Numbered from the stretch's first letter, positions 17,416-26,314 are shown. The stretch is DNA of 64,000 bases from Coprococcus sp. OM04-5BH (GCF_003482105.1 NZ_QULM01000006.1:1-64000), one strand, 5' to 3'. Program-made: numbers and translations. The notes: generated by a model from the sequence alone, not told the origin.

Positions 17416-19839
17416 ATGATCAGGAAAAAACGATTGAAACCGTTGATAAGTCTGTCTTTGGTCAGTGCATTTCTTTTGCTTACGGGATTTGCCCCGCTAA
17501 ATAGTCAGGCTGCAAATGAAGCAGTTACAAAGGAAGTCTATGAGGCTTCTACTGAGACCGCTTCTGAAAATATCTCTGAAAATCCGGACACTTCCTATGA
17601 GGATACCGGGGATACAGGATATGCTGAAGATGTTACCGAGGACTCTTCCCAGGTTACAACTGAGGACACTTCTGAAGATATCACTGAGAAGGCTTATGAA
17701 GATACAACTGAGGACGCTTCTGAAGATATCACTGAGAAGGCTTATGAAGATACAACCGAGGACGCTTCTGAGGAAAGCCTTAAGGATAAGGCATCTCCTA
17801 ATGCCCTCATTGTGGATCCCCAGTCAAGTGAAATATTTAAGACCTACTATCACGATTCGAGATTCTCAGGCTACGATGTGTTAAACGGTATCGACGTATC
17901 CCAGTGGAACGGAGTCATCAACTGGACACAGGTTAAGAATGCGGGATACAGCTTCGTATTCATCCGTGTGTCGGGAAGAGGTGCTTCAGGCGGTGGGTTA
18001 TATACTGATGACAGATACAAAACTAACCTGGAGGGGGCTATCGCTGCCGGACTTGATGTAGGCGTGTACACATACACCCAGTCAATAACTGTCGCAGAGG
18101 CCCAGCAGGAGGCCAGATTTGTCATCGACCTTATCAAAGGATACAATATAAATCTTCCTATAATATATGATTACGAGTTCTATCCTAACGGCAGACTGCA
18201 GAACGCCAAGCTTTCAAGGGCAACAGCAACCGCTATCTGTAATGCATTCTGTGCCACCATAGAAAATAGCGGCTACACGGCTATGATGTACTCATATAAA
18301 TCTCTGTTAAACAGTAATCTCAACCCGGATAACATCACCAAATATTATCCACTGTGGCTTGCCATATATAATGACACAGCAAATTACAAAGGTGATTACA
18401 ATTACTGGCAGTACTCAGACAGCGGTCAGGTACCGGGTATCAATCACGCTACCGACTTAAACTACGGATACATGAAGGCTCCTGATAAGGTTGCAAGTCT
18501 TACCCTTACCCCTCAGAGTGACAGTGCCATCTCACTTAAATGGTCCAAGGTTGTTGGCTGCTACGGCTACCAGGTATTCCGACTTGACAACGATACGAAT
18601 ACTTACAAGCAGGTTGCCCTCCTTCGAGGTGCTTCAACCCTTACTTATACCGACAATAATCTGTTAGAAGGTACAGCTTACACCTATGCAGTAAGAGCTA
18701 TCCATTACCTTCACTCGGGAAGCTACTATGGTGCATTTTCAAATAAAATGACATCAGCAACCATGGGGGATCTCCAGTCCCCGGGCAAGGTTAAAAACCT
18801 TCATGTTGTTTCATCCGGTTCAAATCAGGTAAAGCTTATGTGGGATATGCAGAAGGGTGTCAATGCCTACCGTGTATATGTTAAGACCTCTCCTACTACC
18901 ACCTGGAAGGTTCTTGGAGACACAGCAAATAACTACTCTAACTTCTATATACACAACAAGCTTCCAAGCGGAGTAAGCTACCAGTACTGTGTACGTTCCT
19001 ACAAAATGAGCGGTGGCAAGGTTACGAATGCCTACCCATACTCGGATAAGATATATGCGGGAACAGGACCTGCCAGGGTGTCATCACTGAAACTTACATC
19101 CTATACCGACGAAAGCATAAGCCTCTCCTGGAGTGCAGTATCCGGAGCCAACGGCTACATGTTATATTACTACAATTACAATACCAATCAATATGATCTT
19201 ATCAAGAAGGTAGGAAGCGGAACAAGGAGCTATACAGTTCCGGGGCTGTTGGCATGTAAGGGCTACAAATTCATGATCCAGGCATACAAGACCATAAATT
19301 CCGTTGACTATGTTTCAGATAATACGGAGCTTAATACTACTACATGCCCATCACAGGTATCCAATTTTAAATACAAGTTATTCGGCGGATACCAGTTCCT
19401 CTTCTGGGATAGGCAGGCAGGTACCACGGGCTACAAGCTGTATATATACAATACTACAACCAATAAATATACTCTTGTAACCACCCTTGAAGGTGTTAAC
19501 AGCACTACCTACCTCGGCACGGCACTTACCTCACCTTACAGGTACCATGTGGTAGCCTACAAGACCTACGGCAAAAATACCTATAATTCAAGGGTATCCT
19601 ACGGAACCTCCTATTACTCAGGCAACCTTACAGGTACGGTCACCGCTTCAAGCCTTAACGTCAGAAAGTCCGGCGACACAAGTGCTGTCATAATCGGAAG
19701 CCTTTCAAACGGCAGCACAGTGACCATCACCGGTGCCACAAGAACAAACGGCGTTATCTGGTATAAGGTTTCATACACCAAGAACAGCTCGAGCTTCGTA
19801 GGTTACTGTTCATCCCAGTATATAAAGCTGAAACAGTAA
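17416..19839 (+). CDS. secreted GH25 muramidase with FN3 and SH3 domains
   Basis: 807 aa; start follows AAAGGAGGACAAA. Signal peptide (residues ~1-33), a Glu/Thr/Asp-rich region (~35-130) with a 16-residue tandem repeat, a GH25 lysozyme domain (~155-350) with GIDVSQWNG (Asp at ~160) and IIYDYEF (catalytic Asp/Glu ~251-253), four fibronectin type III-like domains (~355-720), and a C-terminal SH3-like domain (TASSLNVRKSGD). GH25 enzymes hydrolyse the MurNAc-GlcNAc bond of peptidoglycan. Expected at the cell surface; no LPXTG anchor is seen. It is a plus-strand gene amid minus-strand neighbours, with its own promoter and terminator. Confidence 0.93.
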   Translation: MIRKKRLKPLISLSLVSAFLLLTGFAPLNSQAANEAVTKEVYEASTETASENISENPDTSYEDTGDTGYAEDVTEDSSQVTTEDTSEDITEKAYEDTTEDASEDITEKAYEDTTEDASEESLKDKASPNALIVDPQSSEIFKTYYHDSRFSGYDVLNGIDVSQWNGVINWTQVKNAGYSFVFIRVSGRGASGGGLYTDDRYKTNLEGAIAAGLDVGVYTYTQSITVAEAQQEARFVIDLIKGYNINLPIIYDYEFYPNGRLQNAKLSRATATAICNAFCATIENSGYTAMMYSYKSLLNSNLNPDNITKYYPLWLAIYNDTANYKGDYNYWQYSDSGQVPGINHATDLNYGYMKAPDKVASLTLTPQSDSAISLKWSKVVGCYGYQVFRLDNDTNTYKQVALLRGASTLTYTDNNLLEGTAYTYAVRAIHYLHSGSYYGAFSNKMTSATMGDLQSPGKVKNLHVVSSGSNQVKLMWDMQKGVNAYRVYVKTSPTTTWKVLGDTANNYSNFYIHNKLPSGVSYQYCVRSYKMSGGKVTNAYPYSDKIYAGTGPARVSSLKLTSYTDESISLSWSAVSGANGYMLYYYNYNTNQYDLIKKVGSGTRSYTVPGLLACKGYKFMIQAYKTINSVDYVSDNTELNTTTCPSQVSNFKYKLFGGYQFLFWDRQAGTTGYKLYIYNTTTNKYTLVTTLEGVNSTTYLGTALTSPYRYHVVAYKTYGKNTYNSRVSYGTSYYSGNLTGTVTASSLNVRKSGDTSAVIIGSLSNGSTVTITGATRTNGVIWYKVSYTKNSSSFVGYCSSQYIKLKQ
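17662..17772 (+). repeat. 48-bp tandem repeat inside the GH25 gene
   Basis: Two full copies (17662-17709, 17710-17757) and a 15-nt partial third. Each encodes 16 residues beginning EDTSEDITEKAYEDTT. The copies are almost identical at DNA level, so copy number may vary between strains. Confidence 0.85.
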
Positions 19840-19900
19840 TTGCAAAGCCATGAAGAGCCTAGGAAAAAAAGCCAGAACAATTTATATATAAGCATATTAA

Positions 19901-19939
19901 AAAAGAGAATGTGGAAACTAAACTCCACATTCTCTTTTT
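19901..19939. terminator. bidirectional Rho-independent terminator
   Basis: AAAAGAGAATGTGGA pairs with TCCACATTCTCTTTT in a 15-bp stem with an 8-nt loop. A T-run follows on the plus strand (TTTTTG) and the A-tract on the left gives TTTTT on the minus strand. It serves the GH25 gene and the convergent small membrane-protein gene. Confidence 0.88.
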
Positions 19940-19996
19940 GTTATAGCACCGAGTCGGTTGCAACACGCCTATATATTTGCATTTGACCAGTGCTTA

Positions 19997-20485
19997 TCAT
20001 GATTCCTCTGTGATACAGAGTACTGAACCTACAACACTTATTATTATACCTGCTATAAGCAGCATGTACCCTGTTCCAAAGCCTGCACTTCCGGTGTAGC
20101 CTGCCGTCCTGGCATTTTCTTCTATGGTACCAAACATGGCATAATAGGTCTTAATGGCACCGCACAGACGCATCTGTAAGAAGGCAGCTGCCTGCAGCAC
20201 TGTTATGACCACTGTCGCCAGTCTCAGGTCGTCCTTGCCTGTCATAACAAAAAATCCTACTACAAATGCCACCAGCACAAGCACCAGTAATATATACGGC
20301 ACAAACCTTGCCACCGCCAGTTCCGGAAGCCCCGGCACGGTATTAAGCTTTTTTATGTTCCACAATGTGAAGCTTGCTTCAACCCGGTCCTCATTGTAGG
20401 TGAATTTATACCTGATGTAAGGCAGAAACAGTGAAACCAGTATGGCTATGTTGCCCAAAAGGTATATTAATGTTCTTTTCTTCAT
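19997..20485 (-). CDS. small integral membrane protein, unknown function
   Basis: 162 aa from MKKRTLIYLLGNIAILVS, preceded by GGGAGGTGCC; the longer ORF start lacks a site. Four predicted membrane segments: residues ~5-22, ~60-82 (YILLVLVLVAFVVGFFVM), ~90-110 and ~135-156 (YMLLIAGIIISVVGSVLCI). Last gene of the thrH-murE operon direction, 62 nt after the hotdog gene. I do not recognise the family. Confidence 0.7.
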   Translation of the reverse strand: MKKRTLIYLLGNIAILVSLFLPYIRYKFTYNEDRVEASFTLWNIKKLNTVPGLPELAVARFVPYILLVLVLVAFVVGFFVMTGKDDLRLATVVITVLQAAAFLQMRLCGAIKTYYAMFGTIEENARTAGYTGSAGFGTGYMLLIAGIIISVVGSVLCITEES

Positions 20486-20546
20486 GGCACCTCCCGAAAA
20501 ACAATACATCATCTGCCTAAGACTTGCATTATTTTATATGTCATCT

Positions 20547-21134
20547 CTATTTGATCTTGAAGGACGCCTTTATATATCCATCTGCATAGAGAACATTCTC
20601 TCTGCCGTTAAAGCCCCAGTACAGCTCTTCCTCTGCATAGCATGGCTCTGTGAATTTCACATCAAGTCTTGCAAGCCCCTCCTGCTTGCAGGCTGCTGTT
20701 CTCACAAGTAACATTCCCTGAACTACCGGATGATCTGTAAGATGGATCTTGTTCTCATCTCCGGTCTCCCTGCTGAAGCTGTATACCTCTTCCTTTGAAA
20801 ATGTATGAAAGGGCTCTTCATTTTCATATTCTGCCTTTGGAGTTCTCTTTATCTCAGTCTCCGTACTCTTATCTCCTGCTGCCTGAGCCTTTACAAGAGT
20901 AATGGTCATCTTCTCCACAGGAGCCTCTACTCCGTCCACCTTGCCAAGGATGGAAAGGATGTACATAAATGCATTTTCCTTTACATCTCCATACTCGTAT
21001 GTGATATGTAAAGCCTCTGCGGCTTCCTTTGTTGTGGTGTAGGATATCTTACCGATGAACGCCCCCTGATATGTGGACGCGTCCATGTCTGTCATCTTTG
21101 TTCCTATCCCCATTATTCTGTCATATGTATTCAT
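20547..21134 (-). CDS. MaoC-like hotdog-fold protein
   Basis: 195 aa. The C-terminal part contains YSFSRETGDENKIHLTD followed by VVQGMLL. This matches the hydratase motif of MaoC/(R)-specific enoyl-CoA hydratases (F/S-x-x-S/T-G-D-x-N-x-I-H), with Asp and His of the catalytic dyad present. The N-terminal half (IGTKMTDMDAS, YTTTKEAAEALHITYEYG) may be a second, degenerate hotdog. The substrate is unknown. It lies 42 nt downstream of murE in the same operon. An acyl-CoA or acyl-carrier substrate is only inference. Confidence 0.6.
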   Translation of the reverse strand: MNTYDRIMGIGTKMTDMDASTYQGAFIGKISYTTTKEAAEALHITYEYGDVKENAFMYILSILGKVDGVEAPVEKMTITLVKAQAAGDKSTETEIKRTPKAEYENEEPFHTFSKEEVYSFSRETGDENKIHLTDHPVVQGMLLVRTAACKQEGLARLDVKFTEPCYAEEELYWGFNGRENVLYADGYIKASFKIK

Positions 21135-21175
21135 ATTTGTTTCCTTCCCTAACTTAACAGGATCAACTACAGGAG

Positions 21176-22690
21176 CTATGCCTGCTCTGCGTTCTCCTGA
21201 CGTTTCTTTTCTACATATTCCTTAACAACCTGCTCCTCTGAGAAGTCAAACTTCTGGTTGTTTATCTCTATGTACTCCTCGTGTCCCTTACCTGCAAATA
21301 CAACGATATCGTCCTTATTTGCATTTTCAATAAGATAATGGATGGCTTCTCTTCTGTCCTCAATGACAATATACTTGCCGCCGACCTCTTCGATACCCTT
21401 TACTATGTCGGCATTTATATCTGCCACAGGTTCGGTTCTTGGATTGTCCATTGTTACAACGGAAAGGTCGGACAGCTTTCCCGATACTCTTCCCATTCCA
21501 AATCTTCTGTCTCTGGCTCTGCAGCCGCCGGCTCCGAACATACATATAAGTCTCTTAGGATTGTATGTCCTTAAGGTTGTAAGGATGTTCTCCATGCTGA
21601 GAGCGTTATGGGCATAATCGATTATGAAGGTTGAGATATCCTCGGTACCCTTTACAAGCTGGCTTCTACCCTTAACGTATACGGTCCTTAAGCCCTCTGA
21701 TATATCTTTATATGCTATCCCACTCTCATGGGCAAATGCTATGGCAAGCAGTGCATTTTCCACGTTAAACGCTCCCGGAATATTAAGCTCCATGCTCTCT
21801 TCAAGCTTTCCGTGAAGCTTGAAATCAACACCCAGAAAGCCCGGTCTCCATATGTTCTTTATATCTGTTGAGTAGTAGTCAGCCTCACTGTTGCCCTGGC
21901 TTGAGGTTGTTGCCACGTCCTTCACATTCTCCGTCATATACTGCCAGTTCTCATCATCGTAATTTACGATGGCCTTGTCGGTCTGGGAGAACAACATCTT
22001 CTTGCAATCTCTGTATTCGTTGAAATCTGCATGTTCATTTGGTCCTATATGATCAGGTGAAAGGTTCAGGAACAATGCATAATCGTAATGTATTCCGGCT
22101 GTTCTGTGAAGCTTAAGTGCCTGGGATGAAACCTCCATTACTACATGGGTACATCCTGCATCCTTCATCTGTCTGAACAGCGAATGAAGCTCGTAGGACT
22201 CCGGTGTGGTGTTATTTGTAGGATATTTTACATCCCCCACAAACGCACCTACGGTTCCGATCATTCCCACCTTGTTGCCTGCTGCTTCAAGGATACTCTT
22301 TATCATGTGGGCTGTAGTGGTCTTACCCTTTGTGCCTGTTAATGCGATCATCTCCATATCCTTTGCAGGGTATCCGAAATATGCTGCTGACATATACGCA
22401 AGGGCAAGCCTTGTGTCGGCAACCTGGATTATGGTAAGCCTTGCTGCCACATGGGGCTCTATCTCCATTGCTTCAAAGTCAGGAACATCCATTACTATAA
22501 GGGCTGTTGCACCATTCTCAATAGCCTTGCCTATGTATGCATGACCATCTGACTGATAGCCCTTGATACAGATAAATGCTGTTCCGTCGACGACTTTTCT
22601 GGAGTCGGATGTGATGGAGCTGATGTCTGTGTCAATGTCACCGCAGACTAACTCGTAATCTAATTTTTCTATTAATTCCTTAAGTATCAT
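21176..22690 (-). CDS. murE: UDP-MurNAc-L-Ala-D-Glu ligase MurE, meso-DAP type
   Basis: 504 aa from MILKELIEKLDYELV; GAGGAG is 9 nt upstream of this ATG and abuts the alternative ATG three codons earlier. Adds the third stem residue to the peptidoglycan precursor. Seen: ATP loop ALTGTKGKTTTAHM, NTTPESYEL, carbamylated-Lys region, and the specificity motif DNPRTEP. DNPR marks meso-diaminopimelate addition, as opposed to the lysine-type motif. In an operon with thrH upstream and the hotdog gene downstream. Confidence 0.96.
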   Translation of the reverse strand: MILKELIEKLDYELVCGDIDTDISSITSDSRKVVDGTAFICIKGYQSDGHAYIGKAIENGATALIVMDVPDFEAMEIEPHVAARLTIIQVADTRLALAYMSAAYFGYPAKDMEMIALTGTKGKTTTAHMIKSILEAAGNKVGMIGTVGAFVGDVKYPTNNTTPESYELHSLFRQMKDAGCTHVVMEVSSQALKLHRTAGIHYDYALFLNLSPDHIGPNEHADFNEYRDCKKMLFSQTDKAIVNYDDENWQYMTENVKDVATTSSQGNSEADYYSTDIKNIWRPGFLGVDFKLHGKLEESMELNIPGAFNVENALLAIAFAHESGIAYKDISEGLRTVYVKGRSQLVKGTEDISTFIIDYAHNALSMENILTTLRTYNPKRLICMFGAGGCRARDRRFGMGRVSGKLSDLSVVTMDNPRTEPVADINADIVKGIEEVGGKYIVIEDRREAIHYLIENANKDDIVVFAGKGHEEYIEINNQKFDFSEEQVVKEYVEKKRQENAEQA

Positions 22691-22724
22691 ATTGATCATC
22701 TCCTCAATAAACTTATACTATAGA

Positions 22725-23330
22725 TTAGAGTGCGCTCTTTATGGCTGCCATGAGCTCGTCGTAGGTCTCGAAAGCAGGGATCTGTGGGTAGTCAGCCTTG
22801 ATCTGGTCTGTGCTCTTAAAGAGGAAGCCTGCCTTACTTGCCTGGATCATGCCAAGGTCATTGTGGCTGTCTCCTGAAGCTATTGTCTCAAAGCCGATGG
22901 ACTGGAGTGCCTTTACTGTTGTTAATTTGCTCTGTTCGCAACGCATTTTGAAGCCTGTGATCTCGCCGTTTTCTGCTACTTCAAGTGTATTACAGAAGAT
23001 TGTAGGATATCCCAGCTTCTTCATAAGCGGTGCTGCGAACTGTGTAAATGTATCACTTATAATGATGGTCTGTGTTATTGAACGAAGTTCATCAAGAAAT
23101 TCCTTTGCACCCGGCATAGGATCTATAGTTGCGATGGTATCCTGGATCTCCTTAAGTCCAAGTCCATGCTCCTTGAGGATTGCTATTCTATACTTCATGA
23201 GCTTATCGTAGTCCGGCTCGTCTCTTGTGGTCTTCATAAGCTCCGGTATTCCTGTTGCCTTTGAAAATGCTATCCAAATCTCAGGAACGAGAACTCCCTC
23301 TAAATCTAAACATACAATATTCATTGCCAT
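22725..23330 (-). CDS. thrH: ThrH-like phosphoserine phosphatase / homoserine phosphotransferase
   Basis: 201 aa HAD-superfamily protein starting MAMNIVCLDLEGVLVPE; GGAGG lies 8 nt before this ATG. The N-terminal sequence with DLEGVLVPEIWIAF, TTRDEPDYDKLM, IIISDTF and ASGDSHNDLGM closely follows Pseudomonas ThrH. That enzyme has phosphoserine phosphatase and phosphoserine:homoserine phosphotransferase activity. Here it could contribute to serine or threonine synthesis (hom is in the window, thrB/thrC are not). First gene of a series with murE 34 nt downstream. Confidence 0.88.
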   Translation of the reverse strand: MAMNIVCLDLEGVLVPEIWIAFSKATGIPELMKTTRDEPDYDKLMKYRIAILKEHGLGLKEIQDTIATIDPMPGAKEFLDELRSITQTIIISDTFTQFAAPLMKKLGYPTIFCNTLEVAENGEITGFKMRCEQSKLTTVKALQSIGFETIASGDSHNDLGMIQASKAGFLFKSTDQIKADYPQIPAFETYDELMAAIKSAL

Positions 23331-23394
23331 CTTTGTTTCCTCCATTTGTTGTTAATATTTATGTGTTTTATTACGTCTCTGCACACTTATCTTG

Positions 23395-23423
23395 ATTATA
23401 GCAGACTTGCAGGTTTCACTCAA
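23395..23423 (-). promoter_or_regulatory. promoter of thrH-murE operon
   Basis: Minus strand: -35 TTGAGT (23423-23418), 17-nt spacer, -10 TATAAT (23400-23395). Confidence 0.7.
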
Positions 23424-23463
23424 TGCTTGTTTTTCATTAATGCATAAGGGATGTATAATGGAC

Positions 23464-23535
23464 GCGGGCATTATAATCATGTATCTGGAGACACGCATTC
23501 GCTATGGTCTCTGGGATACATATTATAATGCCCGC
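23464..23535. repeat. 72-nt near-palindromic hairpin between nudix gene and thrH
   Basis: Outer arms of 14 bp are perfect: 23464-23477 (GCGGGCATTATAAT) against 23522-23535. Inside, GTATCtggAGAC (from 23481) faces GTCTctgGGATAC, with an apical loop around ACGCATTCGCTATG. No T-run follows on the minus strand, so it is a poor terminator for the NUDIX gene. It ends about 40 bp upstream of the thrH -35 box. It could be an extragenic repeat or a protein-binding palindrome. Confidence 0.7.
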
Positions 23536-23670
23536 TGTTTTCCGGTATAAATTTATGTTTAAGATGTATTATTTTCATCCTCCGGGTCTGCCTGTTTCAA
23601 TGATATTGAAAGGCTGGTTTCTGCGTATTTTCTGGCATTTGAGAATATATTGTTAATCTTCCGAGTATTG

Positions 23671-24237
23671 CTAATTTTTTGTGCGGCACCAGTTATAACA
23701 AAATGCCTGGGTTCTTGCTGCGAATTTCTCTGTCTTTAAGAGTTCCCTGACCTGCCCCCTTGTATACCAGCCGGCTTCGATCTCTTCCAGTGTGGATGTG
23801 CTTGGCTTGAAGGTTCCGCGGGCTTTTCCCACCACGCACACATTTGTCTCATTTGAAAATCCCACCGCACTGTAACTGGTATTTATGAAGTCATTTATCT
23901 CGTAAAGCTCAAGGCCGGTCTCCTCCCTCAGCTCTCTTACTGCACTCTGCTCCGGAGTCTCGCCGGGATCGATAAGCCCAGCCGGGAAATTATAGACCCA
24001 CTCCCCAACCGCAAGGCGGAACTCCCTGTCTATGAGGATCTTCTCATTCTTTTCATCGGTGGCAATTATGACCACGGCGTCGGCCTTCCTGCCATGAACG
24101 CCTTCAAAATCTGTGATATTCTTGTTCCTGCTTATTATTTCATATATTTTCTGTTGTCCGTCAACTGTTTCATATTCCAGATCGTATCTGGCAATGAATT
24201 TGCCCTCGTCGATCTTTTTTACGCCTTTAAACTCCAC
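23671..24237 (-). CDS. NUDIX hydrolase, ADP-ribose pyrophosphatase-like
   Basis: 188 aa. The NUDIX box is complete: G-LIDPG-E-TPEQSAV-REL-REETG-L, at about residues 92-113, preceded by VYNFPAG. This and the N-terminal beta-sheet region (YDLEYETVDGQQKIYEI) resemble ADP-ribose/sugar-nucleotide pyrophosphatases, which split nucleoside diphosphate sugars. Substrate not provable from sequence. It stands alone, with no clear terminator other than the hairpin at 23464-23535. Confidence 0.85.
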   Translation of the reverse strand: MEFKGVKKIDEGKFIARYDLEYETVDGQQKIYEIISRNKNITDFEGVHGRKADAVVIIATDEKNEKILIDREFRLAVGEWVYNFPAGLIDPGETPEQSAVRELREETGLELYEINDFINTSYSAVGFSNETNVCVVGKARGTFKPSTSTLEEIEAGWYTRGQVRELLKTEKFAARTQAFCYNWCRTKN

Positions 24238-24621
24238 GTTTATGTTCCTTTCTGTTTTTGATTATTGGCAAAAAACTTTTTGGTATATAGTCAATAAACA
24301 CTCCAACGACCTACATCTAGGATATCTTAAATCAGGATTTTTTTCTACCATTTATTTTGCATAACATTTTTGTATATGACATATTTTGTTGTTTACGGAC
24401 GCTATGCCGCCGCGGCCTTCCCCTTAGCCTTTTGTTTTTGGTATATTTTAATTATCTCTCAAATCTTTATGTTTAGTTTAATATTATGTATCAATATACT
24501 GCTTTTACTATGTCCTGATTCATGATAAAATAGTAGTGTAATTGCAGTCAAACTATATAAAGTTTGTGTCAGCCTTTGATTTCATCAACAGGCTGACGTT
24601 CTAAAGATGCAGGAGGGAAAA
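24238..24621. other. divergent intergenic region with 5'-UTR hairpin
   Basis: Between the NUDIX gene (minus) and the first AIM24 gene (plus). AT-rich; no gene and no strong -35/-10 pair found. Just before the AIM24 ribosome binding site is a stable hairpin: GTCAGCCT-TTGAT-ttc-ATCAA-c-AGGCTGAC (24568-24597), 13 pairs with one bulged C. It ends 13 nt before AGGAGGG, so it could affect translation initiation or mRNA stability. Confidence 0.55.
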
Positions 24622-25374
24622 ATGTTTCAGATCAACAATTTATTTAACAACAAGAATATTCAGTGTGTATCCCAGATGGGACAGTTCTTTGTATGTGAAC
24701 ACCAGAAGGATCTTTCTGTTTCACCATACAACGCAGAGACGGCTTATTTCTCGTCGGAAATGAATGTAAAGAGACGACAGGTATTAGTCCAGCTCAACAA
24801 TACCGGATGTTTTATTCAGGCAGGTGCCATGCAGTGGATGCTTGGCAATGTAAATATGAAGACCAATGTCACTGCAGGTAATTTCCTTGGCAAGGCAGCC
24901 AGTGCCATGGTAACAAAGGAAACCATTGCGAAGCCTGAATATACAGGTCAGGGTTACCTTATGTTAGAGCCTACATACAAGCATATCATTCTTCTTGATG
25001 TTTCAAAATGGGGACAGATTGTCCTTGACGATGGCTTGTTCCTGGCATGTGACAGTACACTCCAGTACAAAACCGTATCAAGAAAAAATCTTTCATCTGC
25101 TGTTCTCGGCGGCGAAGGTCTCTTTAACTTAAGCCTTATAGGCAATGGTATTGCAGCCCTTGAAAGCCCGGTTCCACAGCAGGAGCTTATCCAGTTTAAC
25201 CTTCAGGATGATGAGGTTAAGATTGATGGAAATATGGCGATCGCCTGGTCAGCAAGCCTTAACTTCACTGTTGAAAAATCCACCAAGAGTCTCATTGGAT
25301 CTGCTATTTCCAAGGAAGGCTTCGTAAATGTATATCGCGGAACAGGTACCATTCTCATGGCACCTACAGCATAA
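24622..25374 (+). CDS. AIM24 family protein, first copy
   Basis: 250 aa from MFQINNLFNN; AGGAGGG ends 4 nt before this ATG, better than the ATG at 24607 that the site overlaps. AIM24 (formerly DUF124) beta-rich fold: residues ~60-75 GCFIQAGAMQWM, ~110-140 with GYLMLEPTYKHIILLDV, GLFLACDSTL, and C-terminal STKSLIGSAISKEGFVNVYRGTGTI. Soluble; no signal peptide. Function of bacterial AIM24 proteins is not settled. Followed 16 nt later by a paralogue. Confidence 0.85.
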   Translation: MFQINNLFNNKNIQCVSQMGQFFVCEHQKDLSVSPYNAETAYFSSEMNVKRRQVLVQLNNTGCFIQAGAMQWMLGNVNMKTNVTAGNFLGKAASAMVTKETIAKPEYTGQGYLMLEPTYKHIILLDVSKWGQIVLDDGLFLACDSTLQYKTVSRKNLSSAVLGGEGLFNLSLIGNGIAALESPVPQQELIQFNLQDDEVKIDGNMAIAWSASLNFTVEKSTKSLIGSAISKEGFVNVYRGTGTILMAPTA

Positions 25375-25390
25375 ACGGGAGGGATAGATA

Positions 25391-26287
25391 ATGGTACAGC
25401 AGAACTTATTAAGCACTGAAAATGCAGTAGTAAAATCCCAGCTTGGCGGTATGCAGGTAATTGAATATGCAAAGGATATGTCAGTAAATCCCCTCACATC
25501 AAAAACCGAATACTTCATGGCGAAAATGAACGTAAACCGCCGCCAGCTTCTTCTTAATCTTAACGGAAACAGCTACACCATACAGGCAGGTGCCATGCAG
25601 TGGATAAGCGGCAAGGTTCAGACGACATCAGATGTTAAGGGCATGGGCAATTTCATAGGAAAGATGGTTTCATCAGCAGTCACAAAGGAAAGTGCCGTAA
25701 AGCCTGTGTATTCAGGTTATGGTCAGGTTATGCTTGAACCAACCTACAGACATTTGCTCCTGACAAATGTTGCTGACTGGGGCGGTCAGATCGTTCTTGA
25801 TGACGGTCTGTTTCTTGCCTGCGACAGCCAGCTTGAACAGAAGGTTGTATCAAGGACAAATATTTCATCTGCAGTCCTTGGCGGCGAAGGTCTCTTCAAC
25901 CTGGGTCTCCGTGGCAACGGAGTATGTGCCCTTGAAAGTATTGTTCCTCTTGAGGAACTGATCCAGATAGATCTTCAGGATGATGTCCTCAAGATCGATG
26001 GAAATATGGCGATATGCTGGTCAGGAAGTCTTAATTTCTCTGTGGAGAAATCCACCAAGAGCCTCATTGGATCAGCCATCTCCAAAGAGGGCTTTGTAAA
26101 TGTATACCGCGGAACAGGCCGTGTATGGATGGCACCGGTTCTTATGAGCGGCGGATCAGCCGGCGTAAGCTCAGAAGCCAATGCAAACGAAACTGCCTCA
26201 GGAGGTCAGACCGGAACCGCAGCAGGAAAGAGCAATGTCATGGGCAAGGCGGAAACCGTAGGAAAGATACTTGATCTTTTCTCATGA
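25391..26287 (+). CDS. AIM24 family protein, second copy with C-terminal tail
   Basis: 298 aa; GGGAGG precedes the ATG. Clear paralogue of the gene immediately upstream over about 250 residues. Shared blocks include AGAMQW, KPVYSGYGQVMLEPTY, DDGLFLACDS, SSAVLGGEGLFNL, and a nearly identical STKSLIGSAISKEGFVNVYRGTG. It adds about 45 C-terminal residues: a Gly/Ser/Ala/Asn-rich stretch and a short amphipathic end VGKILDLFS. The pair looks like a tandem duplication that then diverged; the products may assemble together (inference). A terminator follows. Confidence 0.85.
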   Translation: MVQQNLLSTENAVVKSQLGGMQVIEYAKDMSVNPLTSKTEYFMAKMNVNRRQLLLNLNGNSYTIQAGAMQWISGKVQTTSDVKGMGNFIGKMVSSAVTKESAVKPVYSGYGQVMLEPTYRHLLLTNVADWGGQIVLDDGLFLACDSQLEQKVVSRTNISSAVLGGEGLFNLGLRGNGVCALESIVPLEELIQIDLQDDVLKIDGNMAICWSGSLNFSVEKSTKSLIGSAISKEGFVNVYRGTGRVWMAPVLMSGGSAGVSSEANANETASGGQTGTAAGKSNVMGKAETVGKILDLFS

Positions 26288-26314
26288 TCACCACGGAATA
26301 AAATGAATTTTAAA

